A DNA stretch of 64,000 nt, taken from the NCBI GenBank assembly GCA_963663135.2, contig CAXXRM010000005.1, forward strand, positions 682,001 through 746,000, given 5' to 3'. Position 1 is the stretch's first letter. Each line of letters begins with the position of its first letter. Of the stretch, positions 7,069 to 16,545 are shown piece after piece. Source of the DNA: Io17-Chloro-G2 sp963663135 (lineage in GTDB: Bacteria; Chloroflexota; Dehalococcoidia; Lucifugimonadales; UBA3495). A model generated the notes under the pieces. It was given only the letters and a program-made list of their open reading frames with translations, had not been told where the DNA came from and ran no database searches. Made by a program: the position numbers and the translations under genes.

Positions 7069-9621
7069 ATGACCCGTAAACGGGAACCCAGCCCAGAGGC
7101 CAAGACGCCGATGACGCCCCCCGAAACCGGCGCGCCTTGGCTCGGGCCGCTGCTCAACATACTCCGGATGGAGCAGAACCGGGGCTTCGACGATGGTTCG
7201 GTTATTGGCGGATTGGACCGGTTTACCAGTCATTGGTCCCAGGAAATCATCAGCCAAACAGGCAACGTGCGATTGGTCCGCCGCTTGCTTGGGGCATCCT
7301 ATCGCGACCTGTCGCCGGAACACCGGGCCAATTGGACCGGCGAATGGTTGACGCTGCTGTCCGCCGAAGGGAAGGCCCCCCAGAGCGGGAACACGGAGCA
7401 GCAGGCTCCGGCCAGACCGGCGGCCCGCAAGGCAAACCCTTCGAAAACCCCGTCCCGGCCCAAAGCGGCGCAGCGAACCACGCCTCCGGGTCCGTTAAGC
7501 GTAGACGAGACTGTTGACAAGCTGCGAGGCGTCGACACCAAACTTTCGGCCCGCCTGAAACGGCTCGAAGTCACTACCGTCCGAGACCTGCTTTACTTGT
7601 TCCCCCGCCGCCACACGGACTACTCCCAAGCCACCAAAATAGCAGACCTATCGCCGGGGATTGAATGCACGGTGGTAGGCACGGTCTGGGAGGCCCGCGA
7701 AGTATCCCGGGGCCCCCAGGGCAAACGCCAGGACTGCGAAGCGGTGCTCAGCGACGACACGGGCAACGTTCGGGTTGCCTGGTTCGGCCAGCGTTACTTG
7801 GCCCGGACCTTGAAACCCAACACGCGGATTGCCGTCAGCGGCCGGGTCACAGTTTTCAACGGGCAGCTGGTGTTCCAATCCCCGGAGTACGAGCTTTTGG
7901 ACTGGGGCCAGGCTGCGATTCACACCGGGCGCATGGTTCCGGTTTACCCCCTTACTGAAGGTCTCACCGGCAGGAACCTACGCCGTATTATCTGGCAGGC
8001 GCTCCAGGAGTGGCTGGGAGGGGTTGAAGAAGCCCTGCCCCAGCAAATATTGGACCGCGCCAAGCTGATGCCCTTGCAGCGGGCCATCGCTCAGGCCCAT
8101 TACCCCGATGGCGAAGAGTTGCAGGCCGAAGCCCGCCGTAGGTTGGCCTTTGACGAGCTATTGACGCTTCAGTTGGCGGTCCTATCACGCAAGCGACGGC
8201 AGGGCGCGGAATCCGGCGGCATCGCGATCAAGTCCAACCCCCAGGTCTTGAAAGGGTTCCTGGAGTCTTTGCCCTTCGATCTTACCGGGGCGCAGAAGCG
8301 TTGTATTGGAGAGATAACCCGAGACCTGGAGAAGGGCTCTCCGCCCATGAACCGTCTGCTCCAGGGTGAAGTGGGCAGCGGCAAGACGGTGGTGGCCCTG
8401 GCCGCATTGCTCATGGTGGCCGCCGATGGCTACCAGGGCGCCCTCATGGTACCGACTGAAGTGCTCGCGGAGCAGCACTTCCAGACGGTGTCCCGGCTGT
8501 TAAGCGGTTTGGCCAGCCCGGTGAGGGAAGAAAACCAGGTTACCGTCTACCTGGACTCCCTATCCAGGCCCGTGTCGGCCGGCCTGATTACCGGCAGCAC
8601 CAAGGCCGCCCGCAAGCGGGAACTCACGAGGATGGCCGCCGATGGGACCCTGGACATCCTCATCGGCACCCAGGCGTTGATCCAGCAGGGCGTCACCATG
8701 CCCAAGCTGGGCCTCGCCGTAGCGGACGAACAACACCGGTTTGGCGTGCTGCAACGCTCCGCCCTGCGTCAAAAGACCGAGGAGACGCCCCATGTTCTGC
8801 TCATGTCGGCGACTCCCATACCCCGCACCTTGTCATTGACCCTTTACGGAGACCTGGAAATTTCCACTCTCGACCAGCTACCCGCCGGCCGCCAGGAAAT
8901 CCAAACCCGTTGGCTCCCTCCGGAACGCCGGGATGCTGCGCACGGTTTCGTCCGGAAGCAAGTGCAGGCCGGGCGTCAGGGCTTCGTCATCTGCCCTTTG
9001 GTGGACGAGTCCGAGGTCATTGAGACCAAGGCCGCCACCGAAGAATACCGGAGGCTGTCCGAGGAGGTATTCCCCGAACTGCGGTTGGGGTTGCTGCACG
9101 GCCGCATGACACCGAAAAACAAAGACCGGGTGATGCGCGAGTTCCGGGACGGGGAATTGGACGTGCTGGTTTCGACCCCGGTGGTTGAGGTTGGAATTGA
9201 CGTAGCCAACGCCACGGTCATGATGATTGAAGGCGCCGACCGGTTCGGCCTGGCCCAGCTTCACCAATTCCGAGGCAGGGTGGGCCGGGGGGAGCACAAA
9301 AGCTACTGCCTGTTGCTTTCCGATTCCCCATCCGAGACCGCCCAGGAACGGCTGTCAGCTCTGGAACGGATCCACGACGGCTTCAAGCTGGCCGAAGCAG
9401 ACCTGGAATTGAGAGGGCCGGGGGATTTCTTCGGCACCCGCCAGAGTGGACTCCCCAACCTGAGGATGGCCCGGCTTTCCGACCGCCGTTTGTTGGAGAT
9501 GGCGCGAACCGAGGCCAACCGGATCATGAAAGAAGACCCGGACCTGTCCAGCCCGCAGCACGCGCCGCTGGCAAGCCAAGTGGTAAGGTTCATGGCCAGG
9601 GTGACCGACGATACCGCTTAG
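7069..9621 (+). CDS. recG: ATP-dependent DNA helicase RecG
   Basis: An 850-residue protein, longer than the usual ~690-780 because of a ~150-residue N-terminal extension of low conservation ending in a Lys/Pro/Ala-rich linker. The wedge/OB domain follows (about 160-330), then the superfamily 2 motor: Walker A GSGKT near residue 436, DEQH with RFG near 553, SATPIPRT near 584, and motif VI QFRGRVGRG near 740. RecG remodels stalled replication forks and Holliday junctions. The stop codon shares the tetranucleotide TTAG with the stop of the convergent response regulator, so the two genes overlap by 3 bp. Confidence 0.96.
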   Translation: MTRKREPSPEAKTPMTPPETGAPWLGPLLNILRMEQNRGFDDGSVIGGLDRFTSHWSQEIISQTGNVRLVRRLLGASYRDLSPEHRANWTGEWLTLLSAEGKAPQSGNTEQQAPARPAARKANPSKTPSRPKAAQRTTPPGPLSVDETVDKLRGVDTKLSARLKRLEVTTVRDLLYLFPRRHTDYSQATKIADLSPGIECTVVGTVWEAREVSRGPQGKRQDCEAVLSDDTGNVRVAWFGQRYLARTLKPNTRIAVSGRVTVFNGQLVFQSPEYELLDWGQAAIHTGRMVPVYPLTEGLTGRNLRRIIWQALQEWLGGVEEALPQQILDRAKLMPLQRAIAQAHYPDGEELQAEARRRLAFDELLTLQLAVLSRKRRQGAESGGIAIKSNPQVLKGFLESLPFDLTGAQKRCIGEITRDLEKGSPPMNRLLQGEVGSGKTVVALAALLMVAADGYQGALMVPTEVLAEQHFQTVSRLLSGLASPVREENQVTVYLDSLSRPVSAGLITGSTKAARKRELTRMAADGTLDILIGTQALIQQGVTMPKLGLAVADEQHRFGVLQRSALRQKTEETPHVLLMSATPIPRTLSLTLYGDLEISTLDQLPAGRQEIQTRWLPPERRDAAHGFVRKQVQAGRQGFVICPLVDESEVIETKAATEEYRRLSEEVFPELRLGLLHGRMTPKNKDRVMREFRDGELDVLVSTPVVEVGIDVANATVMMIEGADRFGLAQLHQFRGRVGRGEHKSYCLLLSDSPSETAQERLSALERIHDGFKLAEADLELRGPGDFFGTRQSGLPNLRMARLSDRRLLEMARTEANRIMKEDPDLSSPQHAPLASQVVRFMARVTDDTA

Positions 9622-10295
9622 GTGGAGTTGATAAACCGGTAGCCCACGTTGCGGACAGTCTCCACGAATGACCTCCCCGGACCCTCAACCTTAGACCTGA
9701 GCCGCCGCACGTGGACGTCCACGGTGCGGGTGCCGCCCAGGTAGTCATAGCCCCAAACCTGGCTCAACAACGCATCCCGGGTATACACGTGGCCGGGGTT
9801 GGATGCGAGCAGCACCAGTAGTTGGAATTCCTTGTAGGTAAGGGTCACGCGCCGTCCGGCCACCGTCACCTCGTATCGTTCCAGGTCCACCGTCAGGTCG
9901 CCGGATTTGAGTAGATTAGCGCCGGTGGGTCCCTTCACCCGGTAAATCGCCTGCTTTACCCGGGCGGCCAGTTCGCCTTCGCCCACCGGGCTGAAAACCA
10001 CCTCGTCGGGATTCATGGAAGGGTCAAAGTCGGCCATCCGGCCGCGGTCGACCACGGCCAGCACCGGCATCTTCTTTTGCTTGCATTGGTTGATGATCTG
10101 CCGGGCGGCGCCCAAACTCACCGAGTCTACGTCCAGGATTACCGCTTCGGGACTCTGGGAGTTTCGAAAGTGTTCCGGTTGGTTCAACAGGTCTAATTCT
10201 GCGCCGAACACGCAAGAGAACCCGGCGCGGTCAATGCTGTCGCGCAGGGGCGAGGCGCCGTTGACTTGATTCGTTAACAGGTAAACGCTGTACAC
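9618..10295 (-). CDS. OmpR/PhoB-type response regulator with degenerate receiver
   Basis: A 225-residue protein. The C-terminal winged helix (about 128-225) is intact, with LTYKEFQLL, the recognition region RTVDVHVRRLR and VRNVGYRF. In the receiver, an Asp is present at the phosphorylation position (D55 in VILDVD), but the N-terminal acidic pair is absent (MYSVYLLTNQ) and the usual KP loop is SPV. Phosphorylation by a kinase is therefore doubtful, and no histidine kinase gene is nearby. It may act as a ligand- or level-controlled transcription factor. GTG start; a TATAAT on the minus strand at 10315-10320 would give a very short leader. Confidence 0.85.
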   Translation of the reverse strand: MYSVYLLTNQVNGASPLRDSIDRAGFSCVFGAELDLLNQPEHFRNSQSPEAVILDVDSVSLGAARQIINQCKQKKMPVLAVVDRGRMADFDPSMNPDEVVFSPVGEGELAARVKQAIYRVKGPTGANLLKSGDLTVDLERYEVTVAGRRVTLTYKEFQLLVLLASNPGHVYTRDALLSQVWGYDYLGGTRTVDVHVRRLRSKVEGPGRSFVETVRNVGYRFINST

Positions 10296-10795
10296 CAGTC
10301 CAACCTACCGGGCAATTATAACAACCCGCTCCAACTATCGCACCGCGGGAACTCACACGGTGCAGGTTTTTCAGTTGTCATTGAATCCCCCGTCATTCTC
10401 GCCGCAGCGGGAATCCAGAGTCCTTGCTATGCGCCCAAACCATAACAGCAACAATGGCACGCCAAGGGGCGGGCCGATGTCCCACGTGGACCATTCCTCC
10501 CGACCTACACCAGATTGGATGGGAGAAATGGCTCTGGATTCCCGTTGCGACGGGAATGACGGGGGACAATGAAACGCTCTGCCCCGCCGGTGGCCGGATG
10601 CTACGGCGCGATCTCACAACACCCCAACGGTGCTCCAGCAGATTGTAACCCAACGGCTGCGTTTGACCCAAGGATTGACTCAGTTCCTTAGCCTGAATAT
10701 GATGAACCGGCGGCCGTAATGGCCGGACCCGACCAACGGCCCCAACTCCGGTAGGCCCGACTCCGGTATCTATCCCACCACGCCGGGATGAAAGC
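10296..10795. other. Intergenic region with an inverted-repeat element
   Basis: No gene seen. It contains the response-regulator -10 box (10315-10320, minus strand), a full copy of the dispersed inverted-repeat element (10387-10565), and an imperfect direct repeat of actccggta (10745-10771) before the D-glutamate cyclase-like gene. Confidence 0.6.
10387..10565. repeat. Dispersed inverted-repeat element, copy A (complete)
   Basis: About 179 bp with ~33-bp imperfect terminal inverted repeats: the left end begins ccccgtcattctcgccgc and continues to gggaatccagag, and the right end is its near reverse complement, starting ctctggattcccg and ending gggaatgacgggg. The interior has no convincing reading frame. 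Related copies lie at 20097, 22766, 32806, 40020 and 60677. It resembles REP/MITE-like non-autonomous elements. Confidence 0.85.
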
Positions 10796-11590
10796 ATGAG
10801 TTTACTGACTTTGGCCGGGACTCCCCGCGGTGTAAGGGAGCAAATTCGCACCGGGCAGTGGCGCGGAGTGACTTCGGGCGTGGCGCCGGGCTACGTTCAG
10901 GCCAACCTGGCTATTTTACCCAGGGACCTGGCGTTCGACTTTCTGCTTTTTTGCCAGCGAAACCCCAAGCCCTGTCCCTTGCTGGAGGTCGTCGACGCCG
11001 GGAACTCGGAGGCCGTGACCACGGCGCCCGGTTCCGACCTCCGCACCGAAGTCCCCGGTTACCGCATCTTCCGCAATGGGGAGTTGGCGGCCGAGGTTGA
11101 GTCGTTGGTGGACCACTGGCAGGACGATTTGGTGTCCTTCCTTTTGGGTTGCAGTTTCTCCTTTGAGACCGCAATGGTCGAAGCTGGCATTCCGCTGCGT
11201 CATCAGGAGTTAGGCCGCAACGTGGCAATGTACCGCACGAATATCAAGACCAGCCCCGCCGGGGTTTTCTCCGGGCCCATGGTGGTCAGCATGCGGCCCG
11301 TTCGGCGCGATAAGATTGTCCGGGCGGTCCAGGTGACCAGTCGCTTCCCCAGCACCCATGGCGCGCCGGTGCATATCGGCGACCCCGCGGCCATTGGCAT
11401 CGAAGACCTGTCCCAGCCCGACTACGGAGACCCGGTTGACGTGCTTCCGGGAGAAGAGCCGGTATTTTGGGCCTGCGGCGTCACCCCCCAGGCCGTGGCT
11501 TTAAACTGCAAACCGCCGCTGATGATTACCCACGCACCGGGCAAAATGTTCATTACCGACCAGCGGGACGCCGACTATTCTGTCCTGTAA
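10796..11590 (+). CDS. DUF1445 protein, N-terminal half of D-glutamate cyclase (YcsI-like)
   Basis: A 264-residue protein, full length for DUF1445 (often annotated putative hydro-lyase). Recognisable segments: R..IR.G.W.G.TSG.APGYVQANL at the N-terminus, FLLGCSFSFE mid-protein, RNVAMYRT, and MFITDQRD near the end. In animal mitochondrial DGLUCY this domain is fused to a DUF4392 domain, and the enzyme converts D-glutamate to 5-oxo-D-proline. The next gene encodes that second domain, so the pair probably forms a two-subunit enzyme. The substrate in this organism is inferred. ATG is preceded by ggatgaaag, a weak ribosome site. Confidence 0.85.
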   Translation: MSLLTLAGTPRGVREQIRTGQWRGVTSGVAPGYVQANLAILPRDLAFDFLLFCQRNPKPCPLLEVVDAGNSEAVTTAPGSDLRTEVPGYRIFRNGELAAEVESLVDHWQDDLVSFLLGCSFSFETAMVEAGIPLRHQELGRNVAMYRTNIKTSPAGVFSGPMVVSMRPVRRDKIVRAVQVTSRFPSTHGAPVHIGDPAAIGIEDLSQPDYGDPVDVLPGEEPVFWACGVTPQAVALNCKPPLMITHAPGKMFITDQRDADYSVL

Positions 11591-11722
11591 TAGTGTGCGG
11601 CGAGTCCAGCAAACCCTGTCCCCGGGCTCCGGCTTCCTCCCTGATTGTCAACAATCCCTGCCCCTGACCCGGACATCCGGCCTCGATTCCGAAGTCTCTC
11701 GACCTTATAACCAGGACAGAGA

Positions 11723-12598
11723 ATGAGCGAGTCCATCGAAGACATTATCCTGGCCAACGACAAGCGGGGCGTGGCCCAGCTGCGGCCCTACCTGCCGGTC
11801 GACTACTGCACACATGCGGCGCAGTTCACCCTGGCGCATCCGGGGAACGTTGTCATTGCCACCGGGTTCTACATTCTGATGTCGGGAAGCGCCGAAACCG
11901 ACGGCCCGCCGGGAGCATTGGCCATCGGGAGGGCCCTGCAGCAGCTGGGCAGAAACGTCACCTACGTCAGCGACTCCCACGCGGTCCCGGCATTGCGAGA
12001 GTTGGTCGCCGGTGAGGCTGAGGTGGTCGAGTTTGGCATTACCGACCCCGCCACCAGCCAATCCGGGGCGTCCTGGGCGTTGGACCAATTGAAGCCGGAC
12101 CTGCTGATTTCCATAGAGCGTTGCGGTCGCAATCGGAACGACGCCTACCTGAACATGCGGTCAGCGGACATTTCCGATCAGACCGCCCGCATCGACTACC
12201 TGTTCGAGACCGATATTCCTTCAGTGGGCATTGGCGACGGCGGAAATGAAATCGGCATGGGCAACCTGGCCCAAGTTATTCCCACCTTCCCCAGCCTGCC
12301 CCAACTCCCCGCCACCACCCGGGTTGACCGCCTAATTGTCGCCAGCGTCTCCAACTGGGGTGGCTACGGCCTCGTCGCGGCCCTATCGCTGCTAACCGCC
12401 CAAAACCTACTGCCATCCATAGAACACGAGGCCGGCGCCATCAACCAACTGGTGCAACTAGGCCTGGTAGACGGCACCACCGGCAACCCCCAACCCTTCG
12501 TAGACGGCTTCACCACCCAAGAGCACGGCCAAGCCCTGGAGCGCCTGCACCGGTTGGTGGGGCAGGAACTGGAGTTGGGTGGAGCCCGGGAAGTCTGA
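11723..12598 (+). CDS. DUF4392 protein, C-terminal half of D-glutamate cyclase
   Basis: A 291-residue protein fitting the D-glutamate cyclase C-terminal domain: ATGFYI near residue 48, ETDGPPGA near 58, and GDGGNEIGMGN near 172-182, the most conserved family stretch. It lies 132 bp after the DUF1445 gene in the same direction. In eukaryotes the two domains are one polypeptide; here they are separate genes. Likely role: D-glutamate or related D-amino-acid turnover. A weak ribosome site (gacagagaatg) precedes the ATG. Confidence 0.85.
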   Translation: MSESIEDIILANDKRGVAQLRPYLPVDYCTHAAQFTLAHPGNVVIATGFYILMSGSAETDGPPGALAIGRALQQLGRNVTYVSDSHAVPALRELVAGEAEVVEFGITDPATSQSGASWALDQLKPDLLISIERCGRNRNDAYLNMRSADISDQTARIDYLFETDIPSVGIGDGGNEIGMGNLAQVIPTFPSLPQLPATTRVDRLIVASVSNWGGYGLVAALSLLTAQNLLPSIEHEAGAINQLVQLGLVDGTTGNPQPFVDGFTTQEHGQALERLHRLVGQELELGGAREV

Positions 12599-13131
12599 AA
12601 CAACATTTGCCGGCGACCGACCCTCCCCCGGCTGGTGGCTTGCTTTCACAAACGGTTGAGCACTTTTAGCCGTTGTATGGATGTGCCTTAAAGCTTGCCG
12701 TTGGCCTCTCGGCAGGCGCCGCACAAAGCGTCAAGAAAGCTGTCTGGAACTCCCAAAGCGTACTTATCGGCCCGATGGCATTTGGACTGATAAGTTGATC
12801 GATCCGCTGTTTGGGCCCTGACGCATGGCTATAAAATCGACTGCCGTTGAACACTATGTAGCCGATCTAGGATTGACTCCCGCAAATGCAGACCATGTCC
12901 CGGCACCGCCTTTCCCGCCGCAGTGGGAATCCCGAAAATTTCCGGTAGGAGCCAAGCTTTACCACGCAAGCAATGCCCGCCACTAATGGTGCCCCCGCCC
13001 CGGACTAGAGACGATCAGAATGTCAACCCATCCCTACCCCCACCAAGCCCTTCTTTCCGAACACTCAAGCAGACCCAGCGCAGCCCTTCAGCCGTCGTCC
13101 AATTCCAGCAGAACACAATTTAGCCTCCCCC
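12599..13131. other. Intergenic region, no gene seen
   Basis: A 530-bp gap between convergent genes. No plausible coding frame, RNA gene or clear terminator. It carries a short fragment of the dispersed element (12911-12932, gccgcagtgggaatcc). Confidence 0.5.
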
Positions 13132-16100
13132 TCACCCCGCCCCAGCCGCCGCTTCCTTGGCCCTCGCCACCAACCCCTCCACATCCGTGAACGACTGCTC
13201 CGCCTTGGGCCGCAGGAAGAGCAGCACCACCTCGGTGACCGGTTTGCCCGTGACTTCTTGGGTTGCCCAGGCGTAGAGGCCCATCTGGACGGCATGCCGG
13301 TCCGCCGCATCGTCAACCTCTCGGGCGGTGTCCAACGAATCGGTCTTGTAGTCCACCACAACCATGCCGTCGGGCCCGTCAATCAGCAGGTCGATAAATC
13401 CCTCGATCAGCCCCCCGTTCAGCGGCGCACTGACGAACACTTCCCGGTAGTAGTTGGCCCGGCCCGCCGCAAGCTGCGACGCCAGCCGCCGGACCACATC
13501 GGAATCAACGGCGGTACGGGCTAGGGAAGCAACGTCCTCCCATTGGGAAGAAATCCCTTCGGCCGCCGCCTGGGCGCGGCTGGCGGCTTCCAACCCGTTA
13601 CCGGTGACGATGTCAATGCTTTGCAGCACGGCGTGGACGGCCCGACCCAGGTTGCTGCTTCCCCGGCCCCGGCGATACACCACCTCACCGCCCTCGGCCT
13701 CGTCTTTATCCAGGCGGGCTATGCCGGTAACGGCCCGGGCCTCTCCCCTGGAAGCCGCTGCGATGGTGGCCGCCCGGTCCTCCTGCCACTGCCCGCGCCG
13801 CCGGTTAAACTCGGCGGCGTTGGGCTCCGGTTGTGAGGCTGATGCGGGGGGCGGGGAGACCGTGGGCGTGCTCAAGGAATCCACGTCGATTTCCCGCCAC
13901 AAGTCGGGCCGGGAGGCGCAGAACTGCTCCATCAACCCGGCGGGCGTGTTGTCGTTGCGCTGGTTCTTCCGGAACAGGCTCAACACCAGGTGGTCCCGGG
14001 CCCGCGTGCAGGCTACGTAGGCCAAACGCACGTGCTCTGCGGCATCCGCGGCCTCTTCCAGCTTGTTGGCGGCGTCGAATCCTGACGTTTCCAACCGGGC
14101 TTGTCCCGACGCCGACACCCTCGCCTCGACCCGGCCCGACGCCCGGTCAATGATTATCGGGGCCGGCCGGTGGCGGCGCGCGCTGCCCAGGCCCGTGAGA
14201 ATGACCACGGGAAACTCAAGCCCCTTGGCGGCATGAATGGTCATAATCCGAACGCAGTCGTCGTCGGTCTCCGGCACCGGGACCTCCACCGTCTGCGCAC
14301 CTTCTCCAAGTTGCCGTTCCATCCAGTCCAGGTAGCCGCGCAGGGAACCTCCGCCGGCGTTGATGAACTCCCGGGCCTGCTCCACAACGAACCGCAACCG
14401 GCGCCACCGCTCCCGGGGCCGGCGGCGGCCAAACGACAGTTCCACCATGCGGCGGTCCCGTATAAACTGCTCAATCAATTCATCGGGCGGGGTCCAAACC
14501 CGCCGGTCATGGAACTTCCGGAGCTCCGCCAAGGACTCCGCCACCGGACCGGCAGCCGCGCCGGGCTGGAAATAGTCGAACCGCCCGCCGTCATCGACGA
14601 ACTCCAACAGCTCCACGTCGCTGCAGGCGAAGGCCGACGACCGCAACGCAGCCACCACGGCCACCTGGTCGGCCGGACTGTCGATGGCCCGGAGACAGTT
14701 CAGCAGTTCCCGCACGTCCTCGGTCGCCACCACCATGGACTGGCTTTCGATTCGATATGGGACGTTGGCCTCCTCCAGCGCTTGTTCCAGAATGTCCAGG
14801 CCGGTTCGGGTAGGCAGCAGCAGGCAGATGTCCCGGAACTCGGCATCGCCCAGGGTCCCGGCGGCGTCCTTCCGCACCTGCCACCGGTCCTCCTTGATTT
14901 GCAGGGCCAAAGCCGCAATTGCTCTCGCTTCCTGCCGCCGCACGTAATTCGCAGACCCCTCCAACGCCTCGCCCATCCGGTGTACGCCGAGGGGAGGCGT
15001 CGCCACCGGTGGTTGCCAGCGGGCCTCCAAATCCTCGTAATCTGCCTGGACCGTCGGGCCACCCTGGTCCCCACCGTCACCGGGGGAGTCACCGCTGCTC
15101 ATCCACTGTTGGAAAACGTGGTTGGCCCAATCGAGTATTCCTGCCTGCGACCGGAAGTTCTGGCGTAACGGAACCGCCTCTCTGCCCAGTTGTTGGCGCA
15201 CCTCTTGCAGCGTGGCGATGTCGGCCCTGCGGAAACGGTAGATGGACTGCTTGGGGTCACCCACAAGAAACAGCTTGCCCGGCGCCGGCGTGATTTCCCG
15301 CCAGTCTTGCGTTTGCCGGTCCTGCGTTTGCCGGTCAGTGGTTGGAAAACCGGCTGCATCGTCGGGGTTGCCCGCCAGAAAAAACGCAATCTCCGCCTGT
15401 ATCGGGTCGGTGTCCTGCAACTCATCAATCAGGATGTGGTGGAACCGGCGTTGGAAGTGCTGCCGGGCCTGGGGATTGTCCCGCAGCAGTGCCCGGGCCC
15501 ACACCAGCAGGTCCTGGAACTCGGCCCTTCCCTCGCCTTTGCGTTGCGCCGCCAAGTCGACGACAAAACACCGCAGGGCTTCCAGCAGCGGCGTTAGAGC
15601 CGATTGGCGCAGTTGCTCCAGGTCCTTCATGCATGTGTCGTTCAGACCGCTTAGCAAGTCCTTCATTAGCTTGCAGCCGTTGACGCCGGACGCCGGGTCG
15701 GCCTTCCAATCGGACTGCCTGCCTCGGCTGGTGGATAACCTTCCCGCTGCCGCGACCATGGCAATGGCTGCGTCCTCGCTCCCGGACGCCTCGATCCGGC
15801 GGCCCAGGTCGGCGACCCCCAGGGCGTGATCGTAAAGCTGGTCATCGGCGCCCAGGGAGGCCAGGGGCAGCAGTCGGCGTATCTCCCATTCGGCGCCCCT
15901 CAATTCTTGCAGGATGGCAAGGTCCGGCGGCGGCGATTCGGAGAAAGGAGCCTGCTCCACCAGGTCGTAGTTCTGGTGAAGAATGACTGCCACCTGCCGC
16001 AGAGAGTTTAGCCGCAGCCCCAGCCGGAGGGCGCGCAGAATTTTGCCGCCCAGGTCTTCGGAATCAAGAGCTTGGTCCAGCCACTTTTCCCAAGCATCCT

Positions 16101-16545
16101 GGAACCACAGGTCGGACTGCACCTGGTCCACCGCCTCGAAACCCGGCGGCAGCCCCGCCTCCAGCGGCAGTTCACGAAGCAAAGACAGGGCGAAGCTGTG
16201 CAGTGTCTGGATAGAGGCCGACTCCATCTCCCGGGCCGCGCGCTCGCAGCGCTCCCGTTCCACCGACGTCTGCCGGTCATCTCGGGCATCCTCTTCGAGT
16301 TCCCGACGCACTCGTTCCCGCAGTTCTCCGGCAGCGGCGTCGGTGAAAGTGATGGCGGCCAAGCCGTTCATTTCCGCTTGGCCCGAAGCGATAAGCGCCG
16401 TAATTCTGCTGACCAGCGCGGTGGTCTTGCCCGTGCCGGCGCCGGCCTCGACAAATAGGTTTTCATCCAGACTGGTTCGGATGCGGAGACGTTGCTCCTG
16501 GTCGACGGGTTCGACCGGATTGACGGAATAGGAGGCCTGGCTCAT
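13132..16545 (-). CDS. addA: AddA-type helicase-nuclease (UvrD/RecB superfamily)
   Basis: An 1137-residue protein. Superfamily 1 motifs include Walker A GAGTGKTT (35-42), IDELQDTDPIQ with the motif II acidic pair near residue 374, VGDPKQSIYRFRRAD near 428-442, and MTIHAAKGLEFPVV near 770. A C-terminal RecB-type nuclease domain has DYKTD near residue 1061. With AddB it processes double-strand breaks for RecA loading. Its ATG overlaps the addB stop by 4 bp (ATGA), so translation is coupled. An exact 15-bp tandem duplication at 15306-15335 encodes the doubled QTQDR just before the motif region. Confidence 0.92.
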   Translation of the reverse strand: MSQASYSVNPVEPVDQEQRLRIRTSLDENLFVEAGAGTGKTTALVSRITALIASGQAEMNGLAAITFTDAAAGELRERVRRELEEDARDDRQTSVERERCERAAREMESASIQTLHSFALSLLRELPLEAGLPPGFEAVDQVQSDLWFQDAWEKWLDQALDSEDLGGKILRALRLGLRLNSLRQVAVILHQNYDLVEQAPFSESPPPDLAILQELRGAEWEIRRLLPLASLGADDQLYDHALGVADLGRRIEASGSEDAAIAMVAAAGRLSTSRGRQSDWKADPASGVNGCKLMKDLLSGLNDTCMKDLEQLRQSALTPLLEALRCFVVDLAAQRKGEGRAEFQDLLVWARALLRDNPQARQHFQRRFHHILIDELQDTDPIQAEIAFFLAGNPDDAAGFPTTDRQTQDRQTQDWREITPAPGKLFLVGDPKQSIYRFRRADIATLQEVRQQLGREAVPLRQNFRSQAGILDWANHVFQQWMSSGDSPGDGGDQGGPTVQADYEDLEARWQPPVATPPLGVHRMGEALEGSANYVRRQEARAIAALALQIKEDRWQVRKDAAGTLGDAEFRDICLLLPTRTGLDILEQALEEANVPYRIESQSMVVATEDVRELLNCLRAIDSPADQVAVVAALRSSAFACSDVELLEFVDDGGRFDYFQPGAAAGPVAESLAELRKFHDRRVWTPPDELIEQFIRDRRMVELSFGRRRPRERWRRLRFVVEQAREFINAGGGSLRGYLDWMERQLGEGAQTVEVPVPETDDDCVRIMTIHAAKGLEFPVVILTGLGSARRHRPAPIIIDRASGRVEARVSASGQARLETSGFDAANKLEEAADAAEHVRLAYVACTRARDHLVLSLFRKNQRNDNTPAGLMEQFCASRPDLWREIDVDSLSTPTVSPPPASASQPEPNAAEFNRRRGQWQEDRAATIAAASRGEARAVTGIARLDKDEAEGGEVVYRRGRGSSNLGRAVHAVLQSIDIVTGNGLEAASRAQAAAEGISSQWEDVASLARTAVDSDVVRRLASQLAAGRANYYREVFVSAPLNGGLIEGFIDLLIDGPDGMVVVDYKTDSLDTAREVDDAADRHAVQMGLYAWATQEVTGKPVTEVVLLFLRPKAEQSFTDVEGLVARAKEAAAGAG
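15306..15335 (-). repeat. 15-bp tandem duplication inside addA
   Basis: Two 15-bp copies (15306-15320 and 15321-15335) differ at one base and add five residues in frame (DRQTQ repeated). It lies between the IDELQDTD and VGDPKQS motifs, in a loop where insertions are common in this family. Confidence 0.75.

Noticed and set aside
14101..15168. 355-codon plus-strand frame inside addA
   Set aside because: Antisense shadow of conserved helicase motifs.
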